Assembly (NCBI RefSeq): GCF_016887565.1
Contig: NZ_CP069396.1
Coordinates: forward strand, 6,864,001-6,928,000
Origin: Archangium violaceum
Lineage (GTDB): Bacteria; Myxococcota; Myxococcia; Myxococcales; Myxococcaceae
Reading direction: 5' to 3'
DNA length: 64,000 nucleotides
Both the position numbers and the translations under genes were made by a program. The notes under the pieces were generated by a model. The model was not told the DNA's origin and did not search any database. It saw nothing but the letters and a program-made list of their open reading frames with translations. The first letter of the stretch is position 1. Each line of letters opens with the position of its first letter. Shown here piece after piece: positions 1-8,604 of this stretch.

Positions 1-241
1 CGCCGATGATGACGCCCGCCACGCCGACCCCCAGGGCGAGCACCGGCCGCAAGGCCGTCAGGTCGCTCCCGGACAGGACGCCGAGCGAGCCAGGCCCCAG
101 CACCGCGCCACAGGCCAGGAAGAGCAAACCACTGGCGGCGAGCTGGGCGAGGGCCGGGAAGCGCCCCGGGTCCAGCACCGTCCGGCTGGAAGCCAGCAGC
201 GAGAGCGCCGCGATGGAGAGGAAGACGAACAGCGCCTGCAC
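1..241 (-). CDS. Cation:proton antiporter-like membrane protein, N-terminal part
   Basis: The 80 visible residues start at GTG 241 and run off the left edge of the window. They are strongly hydrophobic, with two probable membrane helices (ALFVFLSIAALSLL, and LAASGLLFLACGAVLGPGSLG) and a third beginning at the edge (VLALGVGVAGVIIG). The pattern, with a short loop giving GAVLGPGSLGVL, resembles the N-terminus of Kef/NhaP-type monovalent cation:proton antiporters. A P-II-like gene lies 33 bp upstream on the same strand, an arrangement I know from such antiporters. An in-frame TAA lies just upstream of the GTG, which supports this start. The family call is an inference from one end of the protein only. 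Confidence 0.6.
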   Translation of the reverse strand, partial: MQALFVFLSIAALSLLASSRTVLDPGRFPALAQLAASGLLFLACGAVLGPGSLGVLSGSDLTALRPVLALGVGVAGVIIG

Positions 242-274
242 GGGTTGGGTGCTTACACCTCTCCGGGGGCGCCG

Positions 275-613
275 TCACTCCCGGCGATGCACGGGGGCGC
301 CGATCACTGGCAGGGCCACCAGACGGCCCATCGGGGGGTCGTCCGCGTCCATCTCCAGCTGGACGCGCTGGACGAGCCGCTCCACCTCCTCGGCGGGGAG
401 GGTGGGCATCAGGCTCACCAGGATGAGCTGGTCCTCATCCGCCCCGAGCGCGAGTCCGCGCAGGCCGGCGAAGACGGGCACCTCGGCCGACAGGGTGGCC
501 ATGGCGCTGCGAGCCCGGATGACCAGCGGCTCCGGGATACCGAAGTCCCGAAGCCGCCGGATGGCCCGTTCTGGTTGGTCCGCGTGGTCGAGGAACGCGA
601 GGAAGAGGTACAC
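275..613 (-). CDS. P-II-like (nitrogen-regulatory-protein-fold) small protein
   Basis: This 112-residue protein starts at GTG 613 with no clear Shine-Dalgarno sequence. Its pattern of short beta/alpha elements (YLFLAFLDH..., a helix, then a segment with PVFAGLRGLALG and LILVSL) resembles the ferredoxin-like P-II fold of small regulators encoded beside cation transporters. The classical PII T-loop tyrosine is not evident, so it is unlikely to be a GlnB/GlnK substrate of the GlnD protein encoded nearby. It is followed 33 bp downstream by the antiporter-like gene and is probably co-transcribed with it, perhaps gating the transporter. The family is a moderate-confidence inference; the reading frame itself is convincing. 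Confidence 0.6.
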   Translation of the reverse strand: MYLFLAFLDHADQPERAIRRLRDFGIPEPLVIRARSAMATLSAEVPVFAGLRGLALGADEDQLILVSLMPTLPAEEVERLVQRVQLEMDADDPPMGRLVALPVIGAPVHRRE

Positions 614-650
614 GACCCGTGTCTATCCGGTCCGCGGCCCTTTCGTCACG

Positions 651-1109
651 TTACTCGCTACGGCCTGGGCTCGACTCATCGGGAGGCGCCGCCGGAGATG
701 ACGCCGGCTCCTCCTGCTGCTGTGTGCCCGTGCCCGCGCTTTCCTGCTTCTCCATGGCCGCGCGAGCCGCCCGCTTGCCCTCCTCGATGAGCTTCTTGAC
801 CTTCTGACCGCCCTTGCGGCCGATCTCCTCGTAGAAGTTCGGACCCCGCGTGGCCTTCACCCGGTCTCCGCCCTTCTTGCCGATCTCCTCGTAGAACTTC
901 GCGCCGCGCTCGGCCTTCACGGTTTCGCCGCCCTTGCGGCCGATCTCCTCGTAGAAGGAGCGGCCCCGTTCGGCCTTCACCGTGGCACCGCCCTTGCGGC
1001 CGATCGTCTCGTAGAACTCCCGGCCGCGCTCGTTGCGCACGGTCTCGCCGCCTTTTCGGCCCGCCTCGGCCACCGTCATGCTGCCCTTGTTGTCCTTGTC
1101 CTGCTGCAT
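651..1109 (-). CDS. KGG-repeat stress-type hydrophilic protein
   Basis: The protein has 152 residues, starting at ATG 1109 behind a strong GGAGG 7 nt upstream; a longer open frame to 1196 has no such signal. It is very hydrophilic and contains five copies of a 20-residue unit with the consensus ERGxxFYEEIGRKGG (KGG at residues 19, 39, 59, 79 and 99), followed by a Lys/Glu-rich helix and an acidic Pro/Ser tail. This is the KGG-repeat motif (Pfam KGG, related to plant Em/LEA proteins and bacterial general stress proteins), linked to desiccation or starvation tolerance. It has no signal peptide and is probably cytoplasmic. It stands alone, with about 290 bp of non-coding DNA upstream. Confidence 0.85.
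   Translation of the reverse strand: MQQDKDNKGSMTVAEAGRKGGETVRNERGREFYETIGRKGGATVKAERGRSFYEEIGRKGGETVKAERGAKFYEEIGKKGGDRVKATRGPNFYEEIGRKGGQKVKKLIEEGKRAARAAMEKQESAGTGTQQQEEPASSPAAPPDESSPGRSE
807..1061 (-). repeat. In-frame 60-bp tandem repeats encoding KGG units
   Basis: The exact 60-bp period encodes the repeated ERGxxFYEEIGRKGG unit. Divergence is mostly at the residues before FYE and at a few third positions. It is coding repeat structure, not CRISPR, because there are no variable spacers. Confidence 0.85.
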
Positions 1110-1402
1110 GTCTTGCCTCCTCCTACTGACTCCCCCTTCCCCGCGAGGGTGCCCCTTGCCTGAAAACTTGGGACGGAAGCGCCCCGATGCAAGCAAGCTC
1201 CGTACACCGCCAGCCGTTCACGCCGGACAGAGCACATCCAAAACCCCAATGATTTTGGGGGGTTGGGGGTACACGCTGTCCCGGCGGGCGTGACTACGGC
1301 CTGCCCGCCCGGACGCTTCAGTGTCAAGAACACACCAGTTCGCATTGCCGATTCCCGTTAGCTGTCCCACCTTTCCCGCCGATCCAGCCTGGGAGGCATG
1401 GC

Positions 1403-2203
1403 GTGATGGGTGGCGGCGGTGGCGGTTTGAAGATGTGGGTCCGGATGCTGGCACCAGTGCTGGCCTCGATCGCGGGGCTCACGATGCTGCGGCTGCTGGG
1501 CCCGGACTTCATCAACCAGAAGGATCTGCACGCCTTGCTCGCGCCGATGGGCAAATGGGCGCCGGTGGCGTTCATTCTCTTCCTGGCTGTGAGGCCGGTG
1601 ACACTGCTGCCCGGGCAGGTGTTCACCGCGGTGGGTGGGATGATTTTCGGCACCCGGGCGGCCACGCTCTATTCACTGGCGGGCAGCTTCCTGGCCACGT
1701 TGCTGATTTTCGCGTTGTCTCGCTGGTTGGGAACGCGGCTGATGAAGCGCATGGCGGGCAGCCGCTATCCGGTCATCACCCGGGTGGCGAAGCGGCACGG
1801 CTTCAAGTTCGCCCTGCTCACGTGCATCAACCCGCTGCTGCCCACGGACGTGATGATCGCGGCGGCGGCGTCGGCCAAGGCGCGCTTCTGGCCGCTGGTG
1901 CTGGGGGTGCTGCTGGGCACCGTCCCTGGTACCCTCCTCACCGCGCAGTTCGGCAGCGGCCTGGCGCAGGGCCACACGGTGGCGACGGTGGTGTCTGGCG
2001 TGGGGATGGTGGTGTCGCTGGTGCTGGGCGCGTTGCTCGGCCGCCGCATCTTCCACGAGCTCAACGAGGAGGAGCCGTCGGAGGGCCAGGACGAGCAGTC
2101 CCAGCCACGGGAGTCCCATCGTCACCCGCCGCTCGCGGCGAAGGGCCGGATCGGCCAGCCGGCGCTGTCGACCTTCCAGGAGCTGCCGCCCGCCGGTCCG
2201 TGA
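1403..2203 (+). CDS. TVP38/TMEM64 (DedA-superfamily, VTT domain) membrane protein
   Basis: The 266-residue protein starts at GTG 1403 or the adjacent ATG 1406, 7-10 nt after GGGAGG. It has an N-terminal membrane helix (VRMLAPVLASIAGLTML). The core resembles the VTT/SNARE-associated domain: AVRPVTLLPGQVFTAVGG, a long helix LYSLAGSFLATLLIFALSRWLG, the turn INPLLPTDVMIAAAA and a final pair of helices (FWPLVLGVLLGTVPGTLLT and VVSGVGMVVSLVLGALLGRR). The C-terminal ~50 residues are charged and probably cytoplasmic. The family is thought to act as lipid scramblases or to keep membrane homeostasis; the substrate here is unknown. It converges with glnD, the two stop codons being 3 bp apart. Confidence 0.85.
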   Translation: MMGGGGGGLKMWVRMLAPVLASIAGLTMLRLLGPDFINQKDLHALLAPMGKWAPVAFILFLAVRPVTLLPGQVFTAVGGMIFGTRAATLYSLAGSFLATLLIFALSRWLGTRLMKRMAGSRYPVITRVAKRHGFKFALLTCINPLLPTDVMIAAAASAKARFWPLVLGVLLGTVPGTLLTAQFGSGLAQGHTVATVVSGVGMVVSLVLGALLGRRIFHELNEEEPSEGQDEQSQPRESHRHPPLAAKGRIGQPALSTFQELPPAGP

Positions 2204-2206
2204 GGC

Positions 2207-4900
2207 TCACGCGCGGGTCTCCGCGCCCTCGCGCTCCAGGGACTCCAGGGCCTCGGTGATCGCCCCCACCAGCGCGGCCTCGTCGGGGGCACCCTCGACC
2301 TTGGCGCCCTGGCGGGTGACGTAGAACGAGTCCATCGCGCGATGGGCCTCGGTGGCCACCTTGGCGACGGCGATCTGCGCGCCCGCGCGGGTGAGGGCCG
2401 AGGAGATGGCGTGCAGCAGGCCGACCCGGTCCTGCGTCACCACGTCCACCACGGTGAAGTCCCGGGAGGCGCGGTTGTCCACCGTCACCTTGGGAGCCAC
2501 GGGTGGCAGGGGCCGCTGCAGGAGCGAGCCCGGGCGGCGGCGCCGCAGCACCTCCTCGATGGTGGCCTGGCCCGTGAGGACACGGATCAGGTCCGTCCGG
2601 GCCATGCGCCAGCGCGAGCGATCGAGCAGCATCCCGTGCGGAGGCCGCACGTCGAAGACGTCCAGGGCGAGCCCATCGGAGGTGGAGACGATGCGCGCGG
2701 AGAGGATGTCGATGCGGTGGGCGGACAGCACGCCGGCGAACAGCGAGAGCAGACCGGGCCTGTCCCGGGCCGCGAGGGACAGCTCGCTGTAGCCGGCCTC
2801 GGGGTGGTGGCGCAGGGCGGCGGCCAGGGGCCGCCTCCGGGCACACGCGAGCAGCCGTCCGTGGAGCGTGGCGCGCGACGGATCCGTCCCGAGGAAGTAC
2901 CGCTCGGGGAGCACCTGCCCGAGCTCGCGCGCCCGGGGCTCGCCGAGCACGCGGGACCAGCGCGCATGGAAGTGCTCGCGGACGCGCTCGGAGGGAGGCG
3001 CGCCCGAGGGGGCCGCCGTGCCGACGAGGTAGGCCCGGGCCTTGTCGTACAGCTCGCGCAGCAGCTGGGCCTTCCAGCCCGTCCACATGCGAGGCCCCAC
3101 CGAGCTGATGTCCGCCCAGGTGAGGAGGTAGAGGCAGGTGAGCTTCTCCACGTCGCCCACCTGGCGCGCGAAGTCGGCGATGAGGGCCGGGTCGCTCAAG
3201 TCCCGGCGCTGGGCGGTGTGGCTCATCACCAGGTGGTCCTTCACGAGGAACTCGGCCACCTCGCGCTGGCGGGGCGAGAGGCCCAGGCGCTCGCCGAGGG
3301 CCACCATCAACTGCCGGCCCTTCTCGGAGTGGTTGCCGCCCATCCCCTTCCCCGCGTCGTGCAGGAGCATGCCGAGGTAGAGCGGGAGCGGATCCTTCAG
3401 GTCGCGCATCTCGCGGGAGAGCTCGGGCTCCTGCTCCACCAGGTCTCCGGCGCGCAGGGCGTAGAGGCGGCGCACGGCGAAGAGCGTGTGAACGTCGACG
3501 GTGTACACGTGGTACAGGTCGTGCTGGTGGTGGGCGGTGACGCGGCCGAACTCGGGCACCACGGCGCCGAGCACCCCCGCGTCATGCAGCTCGAAGAGGA
3601 GCTCGCCGCGAGTGCCCGGCCGCGAGAAGAGGGCCTTGAAGGCGGCGGACACGGCGGGCGTGGCGCGAGCGGCCTCCAGCGCCGGGAGGGCCTGCACCGC
3701 CTGCGCGCGGGCCCATGAGTAGAGGGGCAGTCCGTTCTCCTCGGCGGTGCGGAAGAAGTCGAGGATGGAGGCGGGCTCGCGGGTGAAGAGGCTCGGATCC
3801 GACAGGGTGAGCTTGCCGCGGAACACCTTGAAGGCGCCGATCCGGCGCTCGGAGAGGGCGAGCTTCCGAGCGTGGCTGAGCTCCTCGCAGCGGGAGATGA
3901 GCGCATCGGCGGCCTGGCGGATGGCGTGGGCGGCCAGGTAGTAGTCGCGCATGAAGGCCTCGACGGGCAGCACGGGGCCCTGCTGGTAGCCGAGGAAGCG
4001 CGCCACCTCCTCCTGGAGGTCGAAGGTGAGCCGGTCCTCCTTGCGTGCGCGCAGGAAGTGGAGGTGGTGGCGGATGCGCAGGAGGAAGTCGCGGGCCGCC
4101 TTGAGGCGCGTCACCTGCGAGCCGGGGAGGATGGACTGCTGCAGGAGCCCGGTGAGGCCCCGGGTGCGGAAGCGCACGCGGGCGATCCACAGGGCCGTCT
4201 CGAGATCACGCAGACCACCATCGCCCTGCTTGAGGTTGGGCTCGAGGAGGAAGACGGAGTCACCATAGCGCTCGCGGCGGGAGCGCAGCTCCTGGACCTT
4301 GTCCTGGATGTAGGCATCCGCGTGGAGGGTGAGGAGCTCGGGGAGGACGTCCTCGGAGAAGAGCGAGAAGACGGCGGCGTCGCCGGTGAGGAAGCGCGAG
4401 TCGAGCAGCGCGGTGCGGACGGTGTGGTCGGCGTCGGCGGCGCGGAGACACTCCTCGGGGGCGCGGGCGCTCCAACCAACGGCGCGCTTGAGATCCCACA
4501 GGAGCGTGGGGAACGCACGGGCCAGAGGCGCCACGGCCTCCTCGGAGACGTCGGGCCCGCGCAGGAGGAGCAGGTCCAGATCCGAGTGGGGAGACAGCTC
4601 GCGGCGCCCGTAGGAGCCGAGCGCGACGAGGGCGAGGTCGGGGGGCGCGTGGAGCTCGGCGGCGAGCTCGGTGAAGAGCCCGTGGATGAGGCGGTCGGTG
4701 GCGGCGGAGAGGAGCCGGCAGGTGGACAGGCCGGCGGCGCCCTCGCGGTGGAAGGCCTCGACACGGGCGTGAGCGTCGCGGAGGTAGTCGCGGGCGCGAG
4801 CCAGGCGGTTCTCGGGACCGCCGGGGGGGAGCTCGGGGAGCGAGCCGAGGACCTCGCGGTGGGTCGGCGGAGGCGGCGACGGGATGGACGGGACGCTCAT
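2207..4900 (-). CDS. glnD: [Protein-PII] uridylyltransferase / uridylyl-removing enzyme GlnD
   Basis: At 897 residues this is close to the usual length of GlnD (about 890). The N-terminal nucleotidyltransferase motif GSYGRRELSPHSDLDLL (residues 95-111) carries the metal-binding D107 and D109. A helical GlnE-like segment follows, then the HD phosphohydrolase motif LLHDAGKGMGGNHSEKG that removes UMP. Two C-terminal ACT domains bind glutamine (RPGLLSLFAGVLSAHRIDI and RVGLLHAISSALTRAGAQI). The enzyme adds UMP to PII proteins when glutamine is low and removes it when glutamine is high, setting glutamine synthetase activity and nitrogen gene expression. The start ATG 4900 is followed by a Pro-rich leader. 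It is transcribed divergently from the acetyltransferase-like gene, with about 100 bp between. Confidence 0.97.
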   Translation of the reverse strand: MSVPSIPSPPPPTHREVLGSLPELPPGGPENRLARARDYLRDAHARVEAFHREGAAGLSTCRLLSAATDRLIHGLFTELAAELHAPPDLALVALGSYGRRELSPHSDLDLLLLRGPDVSEEAVAPLARAFPTLLWDLKRAVGWSARAPEECLRAADADHTVRTALLDSRFLTGDAAVFSLFSEDVLPELLTLHADAYIQDKVQELRSRRERYGDSVFLLEPNLKQGDGGLRDLETALWIARVRFRTRGLTGLLQQSILPGSQVTRLKAARDFLLRIRHHLHFLRARKEDRLTFDLQEEVARFLGYQQGPVLPVEAFMRDYYLAAHAIRQAADALISRCEELSHARKLALSERRIGAFKVFRGKLTLSDPSLFTREPASILDFFRTAEENGLPLYSWARAQAVQALPALEAARATPAVSAAFKALFSRPGTRGELLFELHDAGVLGAVVPEFGRVTAHHQHDLYHVYTVDVHTLFAVRRLYALRAGDLVEQEPELSREMRDLKDPLPLYLGMLLHDAGKGMGGNHSEKGRQLMVALGERLGLSPRQREVAEFLVKDHLVMSHTAQRRDLSDPALIADFARQVGDVEKLTCLYLLTWADISSVGPRMWTGWKAQLLRELYDKARAYLVGTAAPSGAPPSERVREHFHARWSRVLGEPRARELGQVLPERYFLGTDPSRATLHGRLLACARRRPLAAALRHHPEAGYSELSLAARDRPGLLSLFAGVLSAHRIDILSARIVSTSDGLALDVFDVRPPHGMLLDRSRWRMARTDLIRVLTGQATIEEVLRRRRPGSLLQRPLPPVAPKVTVDNRASRDFTVVDVVTQDRVGLLHAISSALTRAGAQIAVAKVATEAHRAMDSFYVTRQGAKVEGAPDEAALVGAITEALESLEREGAETRA

Positions 4901-5003
4901 GAGAGAGGTTCTAGCGCAGTGGCGGCGGATGGGCCGTCACGAGATGCGCCCGGGTGTTGTGGTCTTGACCGCATTTGGACCGCCACATAAGGAGGCCGCC
5001 GCC

Positions 5004-6086
5004 GTGACGTCTCCCCTCCGCATCCAACTCACCGACTCCGCGGATGAACACTGGGCCCAGGTGCGCCGGCTGCAGGCGGAGACCGCCATGGGCGGCGCGC
5101 TGCCCCTCGTCATCCAGCGGGGCGAGCAACGCGCCAGCGCCTGGCTCTCGCTGGGAGGGAGCGGCTTCGACGTGCTCGCCTGGCGAGGAGAGCGACTGGT
5201 GGGCTTCGCGCACGCACGCATCGAGCGGCGCATGGTGGAAGCCGGAGGACGGCTACGGCCCGCCGAGCTCTTCAATGGCGGCGACCTGCGCGTGGCCGCC
5301 GATGCGAGGGGAACCGGGGTGGTGCGGGCCCTGTTCGACGCCGTGCGCGAGCACTGTGCCACGCGAGGCGTGCACCAGGGGTGGGGGCTCATCAATCAGG
5401 GCAACGACAAGCCGCTGTCCGTCATGATGGCGGGCCAGCACGGGCAGCGAGCCGCCGTGCAGCGCACCTTCGTCACCGCGAGCCGGCTGCTGCTGGCGCG
5501 CCCCTCGGCCCCCAAGGCCCCCGTGCTCGAGGCCTGGGAGCCGACGGACGCGGAGTTGGAATCGCTGCCCGGGGAGTGGAGCCACCGCTTCCTCGCGCCC
5601 GTGCCGCCGCCAGGCGCTATGGCCGCCGCGCGCGCCACGTTCCCCGAGCTGCGCTTCTTCCGCCGCCGCGCCGACGGCCGCTTCGTCGCCGCCCTGTGGA
5701 ACCCCTCCCGTGCGCGCCAGTTGCGGCTGGGCGGCACGACGCCGGCCCTGCGGGCCCTGGCCGCCGCCTGGACGCTGCTGCGGCCCCTTACCCGAGCCAA
5801 CCCCTTCCCCTACCCGGGCCAGCCCATCGAGACGGTGGAGCTGGCCTTCGCCGTCCGCGAGCGGCTCGACGCGCCCGCCCTCCAGCAGCTGCTGCACGAG
5901 GCGCACCGGCTGGGAGGCCACATCGTCAACGTCATCGAGGAGGGGCTGGAGACCCAGGGCTCACCGCGCGTGCGAGGCCCCGCCAACCGGATGCGCACGC
6001 ACGTCCTCACCTTCGCCATCGGCGAGGCCCCGGTCCCCACCTGCCCGCCCGAGGTGCCGGTGTACGTCGACCTCGCCTTCCTCTGA
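5004..6086 (+). CDS. GNAT-like N-acetyltransferase family protein
   Basis: The protein has 360 residues. GTG 5004 is chosen because AAGGAGG lies 8 nt upstream; the open frame extends to 4884 without a better signal. The N-terminal half has a GNAT-like pattern: residues about 65-80 give a beta strand with ERLVGFAHARIERRMV, and GGDLRVAADARGTGVVRALFDAVREH resembles the acetyl-CoA-binding motif A (V-x-x-x-x-R/G-x-G). A second half rich in Leu and Arg may be a duplicated, degenerate acyltransferase fold. No substrate can be named. It converges with the Rieske oxygenase gene, the stops being 12 bp apart. Confidence 0.65.
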   Translation: MTSPLRIQLTDSADEHWAQVRRLQAETAMGGALPLVIQRGEQRASAWLSLGGSGFDVLAWRGERLVGFAHARIERRMVEAGGRLRPAELFNGGDLRVAADARGTGVVRALFDAVREHCATRGVHQGWGLINQGNDKPLSVMMAGQHGQRAAVQRTFVTASRLLLARPSAPKAPVLEAWEPTDAELESLPGEWSHRFLAPVPPPGAMAAARATFPELRFFRRRADGRFVAALWNPSRARQLRLGGTTPALRALAAAWTLLRPLTRANPFPYPGQPIETVELAFAVRERLDAPALQQLLHEAHRLGGHIVNVIEEGLETQGSPRVRGPANRMRTHVLTFAIGEAPVPTCPPEVPVYVDLAFL

Positions 6087-6098
6087 CGGCCGCCGCGA

Positions 6099-7124
6099 CT
6101 ACAGCCGGTAGGCCACGCGGCGCCGCCGCTCCACCACCTGCCGGGACGAGCGCTCGCCGGTGAGCTGCCGGTGGACCTCGTGCACCCAGAGACAGGGGAG
6201 ATCCGCGGGAGTGGAGACCAGCGGACGATCCGGGTAGCGCTCCAACTGGCGCGCCTGGTCCTCGAGGATGAGCACGTCCTGGGCGAGGATGCGCGCGGTG
6301 AGGGGCCGCAGGGCCGCCAGCACCACGCGGTTGAGGAGACCGAAGCGCACGCCCAGACGCGTGTAGATGCGGGTGCTCCGCTCGGTGAGCGGCGTGCACA
6401 CCGAGGTGGTGACGAAGTGCTGCTCGCCCCACCAGTAGTTCACCTCCACGGTGTGCGGGGCCCGGTAGGTGTCCGTGTGGCGGATGGCCCCGGTGCCGAG
6501 GGAGAGCAGTCGGGCTCCCAGCGACCCGGGATTCGTCTCGCCGAGGTTCTCCACGTGGACACCGTCCGGCCGGCGCTCGACGTGGGCCTCGATGTCACGC
6601 GAGGGCTCGCCGCGGAAGAGACCGCGATGGAGGATGCCCGTGTGCGCGCAGTCGACGAAGTTCTGGACGACCCAGGGCAGCGGACACTCCACGTCCGTCA
6701 CCAGCGCGTCGAAGGAGTACCCCCGCTCGCCCCAGAGAGGCCAGCGCGGAGGGGCGGCCTCACCCTCCTGGGCCAGCCGGATCCACACCACGCCATCCTG
6801 CTCCACGGTGGAGAAGGACGGGACGCGGCAGCGCGCGGGAGGCGTGGAGGCGGTGGCGCTGGGGACATGGACACAGGCGCCATCGGAGGCGAAGCGCCAG
6901 CCGTGGTAGGCGCACGCCAGCGTGCCGTCGCGTACCGTGCCCAGGGAGAGCGACACACCGCGGTGGGGACAGAAGTCCTCCAACGCCGCCGCCCTGCCCT
7001 GCCGATCCCTGAAGAGGACGAGCCGTCTGCCGAGCAGGCTCACTCCCATCGGGCGCCGGCCCAGCTCGCCACTCCACGCGAGCGGGAACCAGTGCGCCTC
7101 CAGTCCCGTCGAAACCAACTTCAC
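6099..7124 (-). CDS. Rieske 2Fe-2S aromatic-ring-hydroxylating oxygenase, alpha-subunit type
   Basis: The protein has 341 residues starting at GTG 7124, with GGAGG a few nt upstream; the open frame continues to 7574 but that part is shadow sequence over the divergent gene. The N-terminal Rieske domain binds the cluster through C52-x-H54 (CPHRG) and C71-x2-H74 (CAYHGW). The catalytic domain has the non-haem iron signature N155-x2-D158-x2-H161-x4-H166 (NFVDCAHTGILH), giving the bridging Asp and two His ligands. Such enzymes use electrons from a reductase partner, which is not encoded next door, to hydroxylate or demethylate cyclic substrates. The divergent methyltransferase lies about 95 bp away, so the two may modify a shared product; this is inference. 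Confidence 0.92.
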   Translation of the reverse strand: MKLVSTGLEAHWFPLAWSGELGRRPMGVSLLGRRLVLFRDRQGRAAALEDFCPHRGVSLSLGTVRDGTLACAYHGWRFASDGACVHVPSATASTPPARCRVPSFSTVEQDGVVWIRLAQEGEAAPPRWPLWGERGYSFDALVTDVECPLPWVVQNFVDCAHTGILHRGLFRGEPSRDIEAHVERRPDGVHVENLGETNPGSLGARLLSLGTGAIRHTDTYRAPHTVEVNYWWGEQHFVTTSVCTPLTERSTRIYTRLGVRFGLLNRVVLAALRPLTARILAQDVLILEDQARQLERYPDRPLVSTPADLPCLWVHEVHRQLTGERSSRQVVERRRRVAYRL

Positions 7125-7219
7125 GTACCTCCGTGCCCCGAGCCAGTGGAAGGGCACGGGCGGCGGGGAGTGTGGACTACAGTGTCCGCCCCGTCCATCG
7201 CCGCCTCCTTGCCGACTCC

Positions 7220-7909
7220 ATGCACGCTCCTGACAGCTATCACTCGCGCACGGCCTTCTGGGCCGCGCAGTCGTGGCACGCGGGTTACCTGCGGCGCTGC
7301 TACCGCTGGGCCCTGGCCCGGGTGCTCGCCGAGCCGAAGGCCCCGCTGCATGCTCCCGGTGCGAGGGTGCTGCTATGCGGCACCGGCTCGGCGAGGACGA
7401 CGCGCACCTTCCTGGACACACTGGCGGAGCACGGACTGAGACCCGAGGTGCACGTGGTGGACATCGCCGAGGAGGCACTGGCGCGCTCGCGCGAGGTGGT
7501 CCGAGAAGGCGAGCGCGTGCGCCTCCTCCAGGCGGACGCACGCCAGCTGCCCCTGCCCGACGCCTCCTTCGCACTGGTGGAGACGGATTTCTTCCTGCAA
7601 CTCATTCCACCTCGGGACCGGGCCGCGGTGGTGGGCGGCTGGGCGCGAGTGCTCACCCCTGGCGGTGCCGTGACGACGCGGGACTGGGTCCACGAGGACG
7701 AGAGGCCCACCGCGCTGGAGGGCGGCATGAACACGCTGCGACTGGCGCTGCTGCGGCGCTCACTCGGAGTGCCCGTGCATGCGCTGGCGCGCACGGAAGT
7801 GGAGACGCTCTTCTCGAAGGCGGGGCTGCGAGTGGAGTTGCACCCCCTGCACCTGCCCGGCACTCCGGTGCGCCTGCCGCTGCTCAACGCCCTCCTCGGC
7901 TGGCGATGA
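7220..7909 (+). CDS. Class I SAM-dependent methyltransferase
   Basis: The protein has 229 residues from ATG 7220. Motif I for SAM binding is VLLCGTGSA (about residues 50-58), an acidic strand end VHVVDIAEEAL binds the ribose, ADARQLPLPDASFALVETDF is motif II/III, and GGWARVLTPGGAVTTRDWV is the post-motif strand typical of Methyltransf_11/25 enzymes. The substrate is unknown. It is divergent from the Rieske oxygenase and ends just before a polymorphic-toxin locus to which it probably does not belong. Confidence 0.85.
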   Translation: MHAPDSYHSRTAFWAAQSWHAGYLRRCYRWALARVLAEPKAPLHAPGARVLLCGTGSARTTRTFLDTLAEHGLRPEVHVVDIAEEALARSREVVREGERVRLLQADARQLPLPDASFALVETDFFLQLIPPRDRAAVVGGWARVLTPGGAVTTRDWVHEDERPTALEGGMNTLRLALLRRSLGVPVHALARTEVETLFSKAGLRVELHPLHLPGTPVRLPLLNALLGWR

Positions 7910-7924
7910 AGTCCTGGGGAAAGC

Positions 7925-7996
7925 ATGCCCGCTGAAACAATCTGGAATCGAATGGCCCTGTTGATGGGTGCCGTTCTGCTGCTGGCCACCGGCTGA
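7925..7996 (+). pseudogene. Detached lipoprotein signal peptide of the Tox-REase-5 toxin (frameshifted leader)
   Basis: ATG 7925, preceded by GGGGAAA, opens a 23-codon frame with a classical signal peptide, ending ALLMGAVLLLATG then TGA. The Tox-REase-5 frame begins 8 bp further on in the next frame. Restoring one base at the TGA would turn the end into LLLATGC, a textbook lipobox, and run straight into the toxin frame. I read this as a single-base deletion that uncoupled the lipoprotein leader from the toxin, or as a sequencing error; a natural two-frame arrangement is less likely. Confidence 0.6.
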
Positions 7997-8004
7997 CGCG
8001 GACG

Positions 8005-8589
8005 ATGGGCGGGTTGGAGGCGACAGTACCGGTACTGTCGCTCTCGACCGAGGGCCTGCTGGTGGTGGAGCGAGTCGTAGTGCCGGTGGGGAAGGTCGCC
8101 ACGGTGCTGGGCGGCGGACCGGGAGCGGCCATCATCCTCCAGCGTACGAACGCGAGTGGGCAGACACCGGCCCCCGTCCCTGGGCCAGGACAGTGGGGGC
8201 CAGCACAGGAATCCATGTCCGCCCGGGCCCGCGCCTACCAGGAGCAGATTTCAGGACATTTCGCGGACGATGCCTATTGGGTCGGTGGCATGAGCACGAA
8301 GGCCGGGGGCGTGAAGTTCGACGGCTTCAAGGATGGCGTGCTACTGGAGGCCAAGGGACCCGGTTACGCCAACAAGTTCCTCGACAATCTGGATCCCAAA
8401 GTCTGGTTCAAGAACTCGGGCGCAAGAGACCTTGTCATTCAGGCCAAGCGCCAGCTCAATGCCATCAAGGGTACGGGTACACCCATCCGGTGGCACATCG
8501 CGGAGGAAAAGACCGCCGAGGCCATTCGACTGTTGTTGAAGAATGAAGAGGTGGTCGGGATCGAAGTGGTATACACAGCTCCGCTCTAG
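8005..8589 (+). CDS. Tox-REase-5 (restriction-endonuclease-fold) polymorphic toxin
   Basis: The open frame encodes 194 residues from ATG 8005. A Gly/Val-rich N-terminal region (VPVLSLSTEG, VVERVVVPVGKVATVLGGGPGAA) probably inserts in or crosses a membrane. The C-terminal ~110 residues match the Tox-REase-5 type: YQEQISGHFADDAYWVGG, then FDGFKDGVLLEAKGPGYANKF, whose D/E-x-K core (D...EAK) is the nuclease active site, and a final IRWHIAEEKTAEAIRLLL helix. The family is a DNase toxin used in contact-dependent competition. The next gene, 15 bp downstream, is its Imm52 immunity protein. The lipoprotein leader seems to be out of frame, so delivery may be impaired. Confidence 0.8.
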   Translation: MGGLEATVPVLSLSTEGLLVVERVVVPVGKVATVLGGGPGAAIILQRTNASGQTPAPVPGPGQWGPAQESMSARARAYQEQISGHFADDAYWVGGMSTKAGGVKFDGFKDGVLLEAKGPGYANKFLDNLDPKVWFKNSGARDLVIQAKRQLNAIKGTGTPIRWHIAEEKTAEAIRLLLKNEEVVGIEVVYTAPL

Positions 8590-8604
8590 CGAGACGCGCT
8601 GCCC

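Noticed and set aside
807-1061. 60-bp direct repeats as a possible CRISPR or minisatellite
   Set aside because: They encode the KGG unit in frame, with changes compatible with protein-level constraint.
1240-1270. Short hairpin CCCCAA-N5-TTGGGG upstream of the KGG gene as a terminator
   Set aside because: Arms are only 6 bp, there is no T-tract and no gene ends into it on either strand.
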